Assembly: GCF_000211855.2 (NCBI RefSeq)
Contig: NC_015638.1
Location: 1,488,001-1,552,000, forward strand
Direction: 5' to 3'
Source: Lacinutrix sp. 5H-3-7-4
GTDB taxonomy: Bacteria; Bacteroidota; Bacteroidia; Flavobacteriales; Flavobacteriaceae
Length of the DNA: 64,000 nt
Both the position numbers and the translations under genes were made by a program. A model generated the notes under the pieces. The model was not told where the DNA came from. It did not search any database and saw only the letters and a program-made list of their open reading frames with translations. Below, in pieces: positions 42,059 through 49,929 of the stretch (position 1 is the stretch's first letter; each line of letters begins with the position of its first letter).

Positions 42059-45000
42059 TAATTTGGACTACCTATATACGTGTTAATTTCTATTTTAATA
42101 TAACTAAAATCTTTATGGTTAATTGGTTGTAATTCGCCATTGGTATGATTTAGAATTCGGTTTGGTACTATTTTATCAGAAATGGCCTCGTTTGGTAAGC
42201 CATTTACAAAAATGTTTTTCATACTATCATTAATAATTTCTACATAACCATCTTGTAAAATAGGATACTCAAAATGTTGCTTACGTTGTTGTCTAACTCC
42301 TGCTTTAACAAATAAATGATCTACCCAAACCATGTTTTTGTTAGCATCATAATAGGAAATTAAAAGTTGCGGTATGGTAATTTCTTGAATACCACTATTA
42401 AAAAGGTTTCCGTTTAGTATACTATCTTTAATTTGTACTTCACTTAAAACTACATTTTTATATAAGTCAGATCCTGATACATTTCCAGCAATTTGTAAGT
42501 TGAATTTTGTGGGTTGTTCTTCAAACTCAACAGGTGTAAATTCGTCTGGATTAAACGTGTCAGGAATAGAATCTTGTGTTTTTGACCAGGCAATACCTTC
42601 AAAATTAATTCTAAAACTACTAGATTCTTTAGGCATTAATTTATGCTTGACATGGTATTTAGCGTTGTAGGTTGCCAGTTGTTTGTTATCATCATTATAT
42701 AATGTTCCTTTTAAAATAACATCTGCAGGAACATTATCTATGTTTTGCACTTCTCCAATAATAGCATAGCTACAATCATAATGCACAAGTTTGGCAGAAA
42801 CAACTTCTAAAACGGGTTGTTTTAAAATATCTTCATGATGCGTTGCTTCTGTAGTAATGCGTCGTCTTCCTTGGTTAAAATACTTCGTAACATTGTCTGA
42901 GTATAATTGATCAGGAGGTAAGTCGTTATTTAAATCATCTGGTTGTAAAAACCATTTTCCTTTAATTTTAGATAGTGATTTATAATCTACTTTTTCAATT
43001 TTTTCTAAAGGTGTAATCCATTGGCTAGTTACTTTTGCAGAAACCGTACTATCATTTAGTGCTGTAATTTCGGTTTCAATAGCATCCATTTTTGCATAAC
43101 TGCTTAATAGCCCATCCGTAACTGAAATCTCTAACATATATTGTGCAATTGGAATGTTGCTATTAGGATCAATTAAACTATGTGCTTTTTCAAATTCTTT
43201 AAAATCTAAAGCATCGTAATAGGCGATAATGGCGTTTTCTGGACTAAGTTGCGATTCGTTTTTTAAGTAGAAGAGATAAACTCCATAAGACACAACACCT
43301 GCTAAAACTAGAGACCAAAGGTGTGTGATGCGTAATACATTTCTATTAAATTTATTATAAGCAGTTGGGAACTTTAAAAAATCAGGAAGTGGTTTTTCTT
43401 TGGTTTTTAAAGCAATAACAAATAGCATTTGTATGTTTAAAACAAACGCAATTAAAACGGTTAAAAAAGGCATGATTCCCCAATGAATCTTCAGCCATTT
43501 AGCAACATCTTCTTTAGGTAAAATAGCAGAAACTGGCGGAATGTTTAAGCGTTCCCAAACCATAATACCATTTTCTAATTGCCGTAAACGTTGCCAACCA
43601 CAGAAATAGAGAATTGGGTCGTAAAACTTATCGTTAGAAAAAATATACTTTAGGTTATACTTTTCTGGAGTAGTTAAAAATTGTTGTAAAGAGCCAATAC
43701 CAGCAACACCTTTAAATTTAGAGTTTTCTAAGCGCTCAATAGGTCTTGTGGTTAATTCTGGTAATCTTCTAGCAGAATGGTAATTTCCATCAACAGTCAT
43801 GGCATTCGTTTGTGCACTCAACCAAGCCATTTGGTCTCCAAAACCAAGCGTTAAAAATCGCCATTTATCATGATCATCTTGATTTAAGAAATTCACAATC
43901 GGTAGCATTTTAATTTTTTGTGGTTGTGATGGTCTAAAGTAATTTAAACTCATAGTAAATACTACCATAAAGACAAATAAACCCGCTAAGATTCCACCAA
44001 TAATGCGATGGTAAACAGCGCCAAATTTAGATTGAATTAATGCTTTTAAATCGCCTTGAACAAAGCGATAGGCAAATTCACCCATTAAAGGAATGGATAA
44101 AATAGAAGCCCAAAGTGTAAAACGATCTAAGGTTAAAATATTAAAAGCAGTTTCTCCTAACATTTTTAGTGGTACAGGAGTTGTTCCTCCAGTTCCTAAG
44201 ATGGTACAAATGGTAACCGATAATCCAAAAAACAAGTAACGTTTGCTATAGTATCTATAAAAAATATACGGTAATAATACGAGTAGAATTCCCCAAGGAA
44301 TTAAAAAGAAAACCAATCCTGAAGACGTAATTTCTAAAAAATTATCTCGAGAACCATGTGGAATTGGCACTTGCGTAATTGGGTTGGCTTTTGAGTTTAG
44401 CCAATACGGAAAAATACAACCTACAATTAACACTAAAGACAGCATGCCAAAGCTTACAATACGTTTAAAAAGCTTAAAAAAGCTATTCAAAAATATTTTG
44501 AAAGTAACTTCTTTCATGCTATTTACTTGCTCTCTAGAAACATCCATTAAAACCATACCTATTAAAGGAAAAATAAAGAATACCATTCCAAAAATAGGTG
44601 TTACATGATGTGAGGTAACAGTAACTGCTATAAGCGATAAGCTAGTGGCTAAGTACCATTTCCTACCTGTTTTTAACCATAAATAAATTTCAGGTAAAGC
44701 ATGCATTAAAACCGAAACACCAACAATACTAGGCAATTGTCCAAAAATATGAAGCGTTTCTACAAACGAAGATGAGAAAACCGCCAAAACACAAGCATAA
44801 CCAGCTACGGTTTTATTGGAAGTCATTAACAGTGAAAAACGATACGTACCAGTAACAAATAGCACAATAGCAATAAGTGCAACGCTAAACATACCAAATT
44901 TTAAGCCACCAACTAAAGATAATAATCCAATAGATTGGTGTACTAAAGGTGGATAACTTTGTACTGTAAAACCAGTGTACCACTCGTAGTTCCATGGTTC

Positions 45001-45147
45001 AAACCAACTATTAGCATAGTGATCTGCAAAAAATAAATGGATTAATGCATCATAAGTAGTTTCCAAAGTAAAAAATATGGAACTACCATGAAAAGACAAT
45101 CCTAAAAGGAGCGCAGCAATTAAAAATTTATTTGAGGTTTCTTTCAA
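42058..45147 (-). CDS. large polytopic membrane protein (6-pyruvoyl-tetrahydropterin synthase-related membrane domain, GT-C-like)
   Basis: A 1029-residue protein. The N-terminal about 560 residues hold about 12 helices with the pattern of the membrane family annotated as PTPS-related: LETTYDALIHLFFADHYANSW, WYTGFTVQSYPPLVHQ. It resembles GT-C oligosaccharyl transferases, with an Asp/His-rich first periplasmic loop. A helix pair at about 555-640 is followed by a soluble NTF2-like and beta-sandwich region at about 660-1029. I take it as a candidate polymerase or transferase of the polysaccharide locus; the assignment of activity is inference. First gene of the leftward three-gene operon. Confidence 0.75.
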   Translation of the reverse strand: MKETSNKFLIAALLLGLSFHGSSIFFTLETTYDALIHLFFADHYANSWFEPWNYEWYTGFTVQSYPPLVHQSIGLLSLVGGLKFGMFSVALIAIVLFVTGTYRFSLLMTSNKTVAGYACVLAVFSSSFVETLHIFGQLPSIVGVSVLMHALPEIYLWLKTGRKWYLATSLSLIAVTVTSHHVTPIFGMVFFIFPLIGMVLMDVSREQVNSMKEVTFKIFLNSFFKLFKRIVSFGMLSLVLIVGCIFPYWLNSKANPITQVPIPHGSRDNFLEITSSGLVFFLIPWGILLVLLPYIFYRYYSKRYLFFGLSVTICTILGTGGTTPVPLKMLGETAFNILTLDRFTLWASILSIPLMGEFAYRFVQGDLKALIQSKFGAVYHRIIGGILAGLFVFMVVFTMSLNYFRPSQPQKIKMLPIVNFLNQDDHDKWRFLTLGFGDQMAWLSAQTNAMTVDGNYHSARRLPELTTRPIERLENSKFKGVAGIGSLQQFLTTPEKYNLKYIFSNDKFYDPILYFCGWQRLRQLENGIMVWERLNIPPVSAILPKEDVAKWLKIHWGIMPFLTVLIAFVLNIQMLFVIALKTKEKPLPDFLKFPTAYNKFNRNVLRITHLWSLVLAGVVSYGVYLFYLKNESQLSPENAIIAYYDALDFKEFEKAHSLIDPNSNIPIAQYMLEISVTDGLLSSYAKMDAIETEITALNDSTVSAKVTSQWITPLEKIEKVDYKSLSKIKGKWFLQPDDLNNDLPPDQLYSDNVTKYFNQGRRRITTEATHHEDILKQPVLEVVSAKLVHYDCSYAIIGEVQNIDNVPADVILKGTLYNDDNKQLATYNAKYHVKHKLMPKESSSFRINFEGIAWSKTQDSIPDTFNPDEFTPVEFEEQPTKFNLQIAGNVSGSDLYKNVVLSEVQIKDSILNGNLFNSGIQEITIPQLLISYYDANKNMVWVDHLFVKAGVRQQRKQHFEYPILQDGYVEIINDSMKNIFVNGLPNEAISDKIVPNRILNHTNGELQPINHKDFSYIKIEINTYIGSPN

Positions 45148-45249
45148 TTATTAGGCTTCGTTATTTTTTATTAAATAAAGTTATAACATAATGGTAAAGA
45201 TAAATAAATAAAATACGGCTTCCATTTTTAATTATCTATAGTAATCTAC

Positions 45250-45318
45250 CATTCGTCGACACATAGTTATTGATTAATCTAAATTAGAAATGTAATTGTC
45301 TATTCTACAGTACTTTTG
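45250..45318 (+). promoter_or_regulatory. LytTR-box promoter of the receiver-GT2 / manA operon
   Basis: CATTCGTC (45250-45257, followed by GACAC) and GATTAATC (45272-45279) are repeats 22 bp apart. TACTTTTG (45311-45318) is a perfect -7 element 61 bp after the first box. The site is also 103 bp upstream of the divergent membrane-protein gene and could act on both. Confidence 0.65.
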
Positions 45319-45349
45319 AGGTGTCCCAAAACAAAAAAACCACTTATAT

Positions 45350-46534
45350 ATGAAAGTTTTAGCAATAGATGATCAACAACTAGTTTTATTACCCTTACAA
45401 AAAAGATTAACCGAATTAGGTTATGAAGTTAAAATTGAAACTGATGGAAATAAAGGATTAGAAATTTATGATACTTTTAAACCAGATCTAGTTATTGTAG
45501 ACATAAATATGCCTGGAATGTGTGGGTTAGAAGTCGTAAAACATATAAGAGTTACTAAAAACTCACAAACACCAATAATGGTATTATCTGGAGATAATAA
45601 AGACGAAACAATTACAGCAGGCTTTGATTTAGGTATTAGTGATTACATGAAAAAGCCATTAAGTTTAAATGAAATTAGCGCACGAGTTAAACGATTAATT
45701 GGAGCTCCAGATGTAGAAAATACTATTGCAGCTAGTAATGTTATGATTCAAGAACGTTGTGTTGGTGTAGTAATACCTTGTTATAATGAAGAAGAACGAT
45801 TATTAAGTGAAGAGTTTATAAGTTATATAGATCAACACACAGGTTATCACCTATGTTTTGTAAACGATGGAAGTAAAGATAAAACATTAGAGGTTTTACA
45901 TAATTTACAAAATGGAAGAGAAGATTTTATTACTGTTTACGATTGTGAGAAAAATGGAGGTAAAGCTGAAGCTGTACGCTTAGGTATGTTGCATATGGCT
46001 AAAAAAGATGATTTAGATTATATTGGCTTTCTTGATGCAGATTTATCTACAGATTTAGCAGATTTTGATGATTTGGTAAAAACTATTGAAACTTCAGATT
46101 TTAAAATAGTTAGTGGGTCGCGTATTTCAAGAATGGGTGCAGATATCACCAAAGAATCTGCCAGAAAAATAATAAGTTTAACCATAAACTTTATTATTAG
46201 AAAAATTTTAAAAATGGACTTTAAAGACACGCAATGCGGTGCTAAAATCTTTAGTAAAGATGTTATCCAGATAGCATTTGGTAAAAAGTTTGTGACACAA
46301 TGGATTTTTGATGTTGAAATTTTTAAACGAATGAGTATTCACTTTGGAATAAAAAAAGCAAAAGCAATGCTTTGCGAACAGCCATTAAAAAGATGGATTC
46401 ATGCAGATGGTTCAAAGCTTTCTATGAAAGATTCAGTAAAAATTATTTTTCAATTAGCTCAAATTGCTTGGGTTTATAGAGGTAAAAAAAGTTCTAACAA
46501 AGCAAAATCTACATCAGAATTAAAAGTAGCCTAA
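45350..46534 (+). CDS. response-regulator receiver fused to a DPM1-like GT2 glycosyltransferase
   Basis: A 394-residue fusion. Residues 1-118 are a complete receiver: D7-D8, phosphoacceptor D51 (LVIVDINMPGMCG), S80 and K102. Residues 135-385 are a GT2 of the dolichol-phosphate mannosyltransferase type: GVVIPCYNEEERL, FVNDGSKDKTLEVL, KNGGKAEAVRLGM, the metal-binding DADLSTD, SGSRISRMG, and TQCGAKIF. No membrane helix is seen. The natural reading is a glycosyltransferase switched by phosphorylation, with a polyprenyl-phosphate acceptor. Mannose-6-phosphate isomerase is two genes downstream, in agreement with a GDP-mannose donor. Confidence 0.9.
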   Translation: MKVLAIDDQQLVLLPLQKRLTELGYEVKIETDGNKGLEIYDTFKPDLVIVDINMPGMCGLEVVKHIRVTKNSQTPIMVLSGDNKDETITAGFDLGISDYMKKPLSLNEISARVKRLIGAPDVENTIAASNVMIQERCVGVVIPCYNEEERLLSEEFISYIDQHTGYHLCFVNDGSKDKTLEVLHNLQNGREDFITVYDCEKNGGKAEAVRLGMLHMAKKDDLDYIGFLDADLSTDLADFDDLVKTIETSDFKIVSGSRISRMGADITKESARKIISLTINFIIRKILKMDFKDTQCGAKIFSKDVIQIAFGKKFVTQWIFDVEIFKRMSIHFGIKKAKAMLCEQPLKRWIHADGSKLSMKDSVKIIFQLAQIAWVYRGKKSSNKAKSTSELKVA

Positions 46535-46552
46535 TTTTTAAAATCCCAAATA

Positions 46553-47035
46553 ATGAAAATAGGCGTAATTATAATTTTTCATAATAATGAAGAGCAAATA
46601 GATCCTGCTTTTTTTATACAACAAATAAATCAAGCAAATAACTTAGAGCTGTGTTTAGTTAATAATCACAGTAAAGATAGAACTTACAAACTTTTAAATG
46701 ATATTAAAGAACAATGCAGTAATGTATCTGTAGTTAATATCAAGAAGTTTAAATCTGATGTTTCTGCAGTAAAAGCAGGAGCAAGATTTATGTTTAATCA
46801 ATTTAATCTAGAACATTTAGGTTATGCAACTACTAATTTGTTAAAAACAAAAAGAGAAGGTTTAAATGGTTTAATAAAAGCAATTACAGAAAATCAACAA
46901 GTGATTGTAGAATATAACACACAGCAGTTAGACACTCAAACTATAAAGCTAACCTTGTATCAAAAACTATTTTCGGTTATGGATTATTTAAAAAAATTAC
47001 AAGTCGATAATCAGTTTGTAAAACTTCAATATTAA
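46553..47035 (+). CDS. short GT2-fold protein, probably catalytically degenerate
   Basis: A 160-residue protein that begins like a GT2 (KIGVIIIFHNNEEQIDPAFF, LELCLVNNHSKDRTYKLLNDI, SAVKAGARFMF) but has Asn where the UDP/GDP-binding Asp of the FVNDGSKD motif is expected. It has no DxD motif (the position reads ATTNLLKTKR). The C-terminal acceptor part is short, ending QVDNQFVKLQY. It may be a regulatory or structural partner of the GT2 upstream, from which it is separated by 18 bp. The frame is intact, so it is not a simple pseudogene. Confidence 0.65.
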   Translation: MKIGVIIIFHNNEEQIDPAFFIQQINQANNLELCLVNNHSKDRTYKLLNDIKEQCSNVSVVNIKKFKSDVSAVKAGARFMFNQFNLEHLGYATTNLLKTKREGLNGLIKAITENQQVIVEYNTQQLDTQTIKLTLYQKLFSVMDYLKKLQVDNQFVKLQY

Positions 47036-47049
47036 AAAACCTACTCGTT

Positions 47050-48051
47050 ATGAAAGCATATCCAATAAAATTCAACCCAATTTTAAAAGAAAAAATTTGG
47101 GGAGGAAATAAGCTAGGTCACATTTTAGGAAAACAAACCTCTCAAAATAATATAGGTGAAAGCTGGGAAATATCTGATGTAAACGGAAACATCTCGGTAG
47201 TAAATAATGGCGCTTACAAAGGCACTAACTTGAAAGATTTAATTGCTACTCATAAAGCTGAACTTTTAGGTGCAGAAAATTTCGCTAATTTCGGCTATAA
47301 TTTTCCATTATTAATAAAGTTTTTAGATGCAAAAACAGACTTGTCTGTACAAGTACACCCAGATGATGTTATGGCAAAAAAATATCACAATAGTTTTGGC
47401 AAAACCGAAATGTGGTACATTATGGATAGCGATACTAATGCAGATATTGTTTTAGGATTAAAAGATAAAAACACAAATCCAGAACTACTAAACCACATAA
47501 CAGCTAAAAATGTAGAGGCTATTTTTAATAGAGAGCAAGTAAAAAAAGGCGATAGTTATTTTATTCCAGCAGGAAAAATACACGCTATTGGAGCAGGAGT
47601 ATTAGCTGCTGAAATACAGCAAACATCAGATGTTACTTATCGTGTATACGATTGGGATAGAACAGATGATGCTGGACAAAAAAGAGAATTACATACTAAA
47701 TTAGCCGAGCAAGCTACAAAACATTTTAAATCTAATGGTAAAGCTAATTATAGCTTAAAAGAAAATACAAGCAGCAATCTTGTAAGTTGTGATTTCTTTA
47801 CTACCAATATTTTAGATGTTACTAAAAAACAAATTAAAGATTATTCACAATTAGATTCATTTGTAATTTTTATGTGTGTTGAAGGAGAAACAACTATTAC
47901 AGTTGAAAATAATACAGAAACTATGAGAATGGGAGAAACAGTTTTAGTGCCAGCAAATGCAGGTAAAGTTGTTTTTAAAGCGCAAAATGCTAAAATATTA
48001 GAAGTATTTATTAGCAGTAAAATAAAGCATGTTTTACAACAAGCATCTTAA
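47050..48051 (+). CDS. manA: mannose-6-phosphate isomerase, class I
   Basis: A 333-residue type I phosphomannose isomerase interconverting fructose-6-P and mannose-6-P. Zinc-site landmarks: LSVQVHPDD, GKTEMWYIM, and the later FIPAGKIHAIG; the cupin core and the substrate Arg stretch YRVYDWDRTD are present. It opens with LKEKIWGGNKL, typical of the short bacterial form. Third gene of the receiver-GT2 operon (14 bp gap), it links that operon to mannose supply. Confidence 0.93.
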   Translation: MKAYPIKFNPILKEKIWGGNKLGHILGKQTSQNNIGESWEISDVNGNISVVNNGAYKGTNLKDLIATHKAELLGAENFANFGYNFPLLIKFLDAKTDLSVQVHPDDVMAKKYHNSFGKTEMWYIMDSDTNADIVLGLKDKNTNPELLNHITAKNVEAIFNREQVKKGDSYFIPAGKIHAIGAGVLAAEIQQTSDVTYRVYDWDRTDDAGQKRELHTKLAEQATKHFKSNGKANYSLKENTSSNLVSCDFFTTNILDVTKKQIKDYSQLDSFVIFMCVEGETTITVENNTETMRMGETVLVPANAGKVVFKAQNAKILEVFISSKIKHVLQQAS

Positions 48052-48086
48052 AACAATCTTTTAATAATAAAACGCAAACCAATTAC

Positions 48087-48094
48087 TATATTTG
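48087..48094 (+). promoter_or_regulatory. -7 element of the PhnA gene
   Basis: TATATTTG, a perfect TAnnTTTG, lies 21 bp before the ATG at 48116. Because an alternative in-frame TTG start (48092) falls inside this element, the ATG at 48116 is preferred. No clear TTG at -33. Confidence 0.55.
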
Positions 48095-48115
48095 TGCGCA
48101 TTAAAACAATTTTTT

Positions 48116-48694
48116 ATGAGCGTGCTACAAATGTTACAAAACCGAAGTAATACTACTTGCGAGTTGTGTACATCTACTACAAACCTAAGCCAATATATTA
48201 TTCCGCCATCACTAAACGAAAGTGTAGACACCTGTGTATTAGTGTGTTCAGATTGTCGTGATCAAATAGAAGGAAATATAGAAATGGATCCTAATCACTG
48301 GCGTTGTTTAAACGATAGTATGTGGAGCGAGCATATAGCAGTGCAAATTATGGCTTGGCGTATGTTACAAAGACTGCGTGCAGAAGGTTGGCCAAAAGAT
48401 TTGTTAGATATGATGTATCTTGATGATGATGCATTGGCTTTAGCAAGAGCAACAGGAGAAGATAAAGACGAAAGCGAAAAAATTATACATAGAGATGTAA
48501 ATGGCGTTATATTAGAAAATGGCGACTCGGTTGTTTTAATAAAAGATTTAAAAGTAAAAGGCTCTAGCATGGTTGCAAAACAAGGAACTGCTGTTAGAAA
48601 CATTAGACTTGATCGTGATAATGCAAATTACATAGAGGGAAAAGTAGAAAAACAACAAATAGTTATTATTACAGAGTACGTTAAAAAACTATAA
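48116..48694 (+). CDS. PhnA domain protein
   Basis: A 192-residue protein with an N-terminal zinc ribbon (C-E-L-C at about 17-20 in NTTCELC, paired with VCSDC near 50). It ends in a PhnA domain (about 130-192: DVNGVILENGDSVVLIKDLKVKGSSMVAKQGTAVRNIRL). The family is named for an alkylphosphonate locus but works outside it, role uncertain. The start ATG follows a perfect -7 element by 21 bp. It overlaps the convergent DUF4407 gene by 6 bp at the stops. Confidence 0.88.
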   Translation: MSVLQMLQNRSNTTCELCTSTTNLSQYIIPPSLNESVDTCVLVCSDCRDQIEGNIEMDPNHWRCLNDSMWSEHIAVQIMAWRMLQRLRAEGWPKDLLDMMYLDDDALALARATGEDKDESEKIIHRDVNGVILENGDSVVLIKDLKVKGSSMVAKQGTAVRNIRLDRDNANYIEGKVEKQQIVIITEYVKKL

Positions 48695-49789
48695 TAGCTT
48701 TTTTTGCCCGTTGTAAAAAGCATCAGCTTGTAATTGCATGAGTTCTCTTGCTTTTTTACGTTTATACTCATATAATTCGTCTTCTTCACTAATAGCGCTA
48801 TAAACTTTGTTGTTTATTTCAAAATCTGCCTTTAAAGCCAGTTTCCTTTCATATACTTTTTGCTCTACTAAACTTTTTATTGCTGTTTCTTGGTCTTCTA
48901 ATTTAAAGTCATATTCACCTTTTTGAGCTAATAATTTTGCAAATATTGGAGACGTTTCAATGGCTAAAAACAATAAGAAAATAAAAAACGAAGGTAACCA
49001 TGGTAATGTGTTTAAGGCAGAGACTCGAGCCATTAAGCCATCAAAACCATCAATAATTGGTTGTGTGGTTTCAATTTGTGAATTATAATCTGTTTCAAGC
49101 TTTGCTATAGCAGTTTCTAGTGCTGTAATTTTTTCGTTATTTGTTTCTTTTAGTTGGTTTAAGGCTGTAAGCGCAGCATCATGTTTTTCTCGTTTTTCTT
49201 TGTAAACAGGACCTTTTCCCAAAAGGTTTGTGCCGGCAGTGCCTTCGGCTTCATTTATATAAATATCGTAAAGTGCATTTACTTGAGCTTCTTTTGTAAT
49301 AATCTCGTTTTGTAAAGCAGCTATCTCTTGTTTTAAAGCTTGGGTTTTAGGGTTAAATTGAAGTGCTATTTGGTCTTTATTAGCCAGTGTTAAATCATTT
49401 TTTTGTTCTAGTAAAACTTGATTAATTTCTTTTTCAAAAATCTTCAATTCTAATGGTTTAGAAATAACAACAGCAATAATTACTGCTAAAAGTAATCTTG
49501 GTGAGGCTTGTATTATTTCATCTATAATATTGTCTCTTTTTTTTATTGTAGACACAATAAAACGATCAAGATTAAAAATTAGCAATCCCCAAACAAGTCC
49601 AAAACCAATAGCGGCGTATAAATTATCGAACACAGTATAGAGTGCATAGCTGGAAGCTATAAATGCCATTAATGCTGTAAAAAATACAGTAGCACCAATA
49701 CCTGCATATTTATTTTGTTCGCCTATGGCACTATCTTTAAGAATATCTGTATCTGCGCCAGAGCAGATAATGAAGAATTGTTTTAGCAT
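48689..49789 (-). CDS. DUF4407 domain membrane protein
   Basis: A 366-residue membrane protein of the DUF4407 family. Three N-terminal helices (about 28-50, 55-75, 90-110), a large periplasmic coiled coil rich in Lys/Glu/Gln (about 115-250: EKEINQVLLEQKNDLTLANKDQ...), a fourth helix (about 258-280, FIFLLFLAIETSPIFAKLLA) and a basic C-terminal tail. Helix 3's ISKPLELKIFEKEI is typical. Function is unknown. Convergent overlap with the PhnA gene. Confidence 0.88.
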   Translation of the reverse strand: MLKQFFIICSGADTDILKDSAIGEQNKYAGIGATVFFTALMAFIASSYALYTVFDNLYAAIGFGLVWGLLIFNLDRFIVSTIKKRDNIIDEIIQASPRLLLAVIIAVVISKPLELKIFEKEINQVLLEQKNDLTLANKDQIALQFNPKTQALKQEIAALQNEIITKEAQVNALYDIYINEAEGTAGTNLLGKGPVYKEKREKHDAALTALNQLKETNNEKITALETAIAKLETDYNSQIETTQPIIDGFDGLMARVSALNTLPWLPSFFIFLLFLAIETSPIFAKLLAQKGEYDFKLEDQETAIKSLVEQKVYERKLALKADFEINNKVYSAISEEDELYEYKRKKARELMQLQADAFYNGQKKLL

Positions 49790-49875
49790 GATCTAGTGAT
49801 TAATTTTTTTTGATTTGATTGATGATTAGGTTATTAGAACGCTAAAAGTTGCATTTTGTTACAAAATTTAACAAT

Positions 49876-49906
49876 AAAAAAGCCTCTTACACAAGAGGCT
49901 TTTTTT
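49876..49906 (-). terminator. rho-independent terminator of the second BlaI/BlaR1 operon
   Basis: AAGCCTCTT (49880-49888) pairs with AAGAGGCTT (49893-49901), ACAC loop; read on the minus strand it ends in a T tract just downstream of the M56 stop. Confidence 0.85.
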
Positions 49907-49929
49907 GTAAAACGTTTATTCCTATTTTT

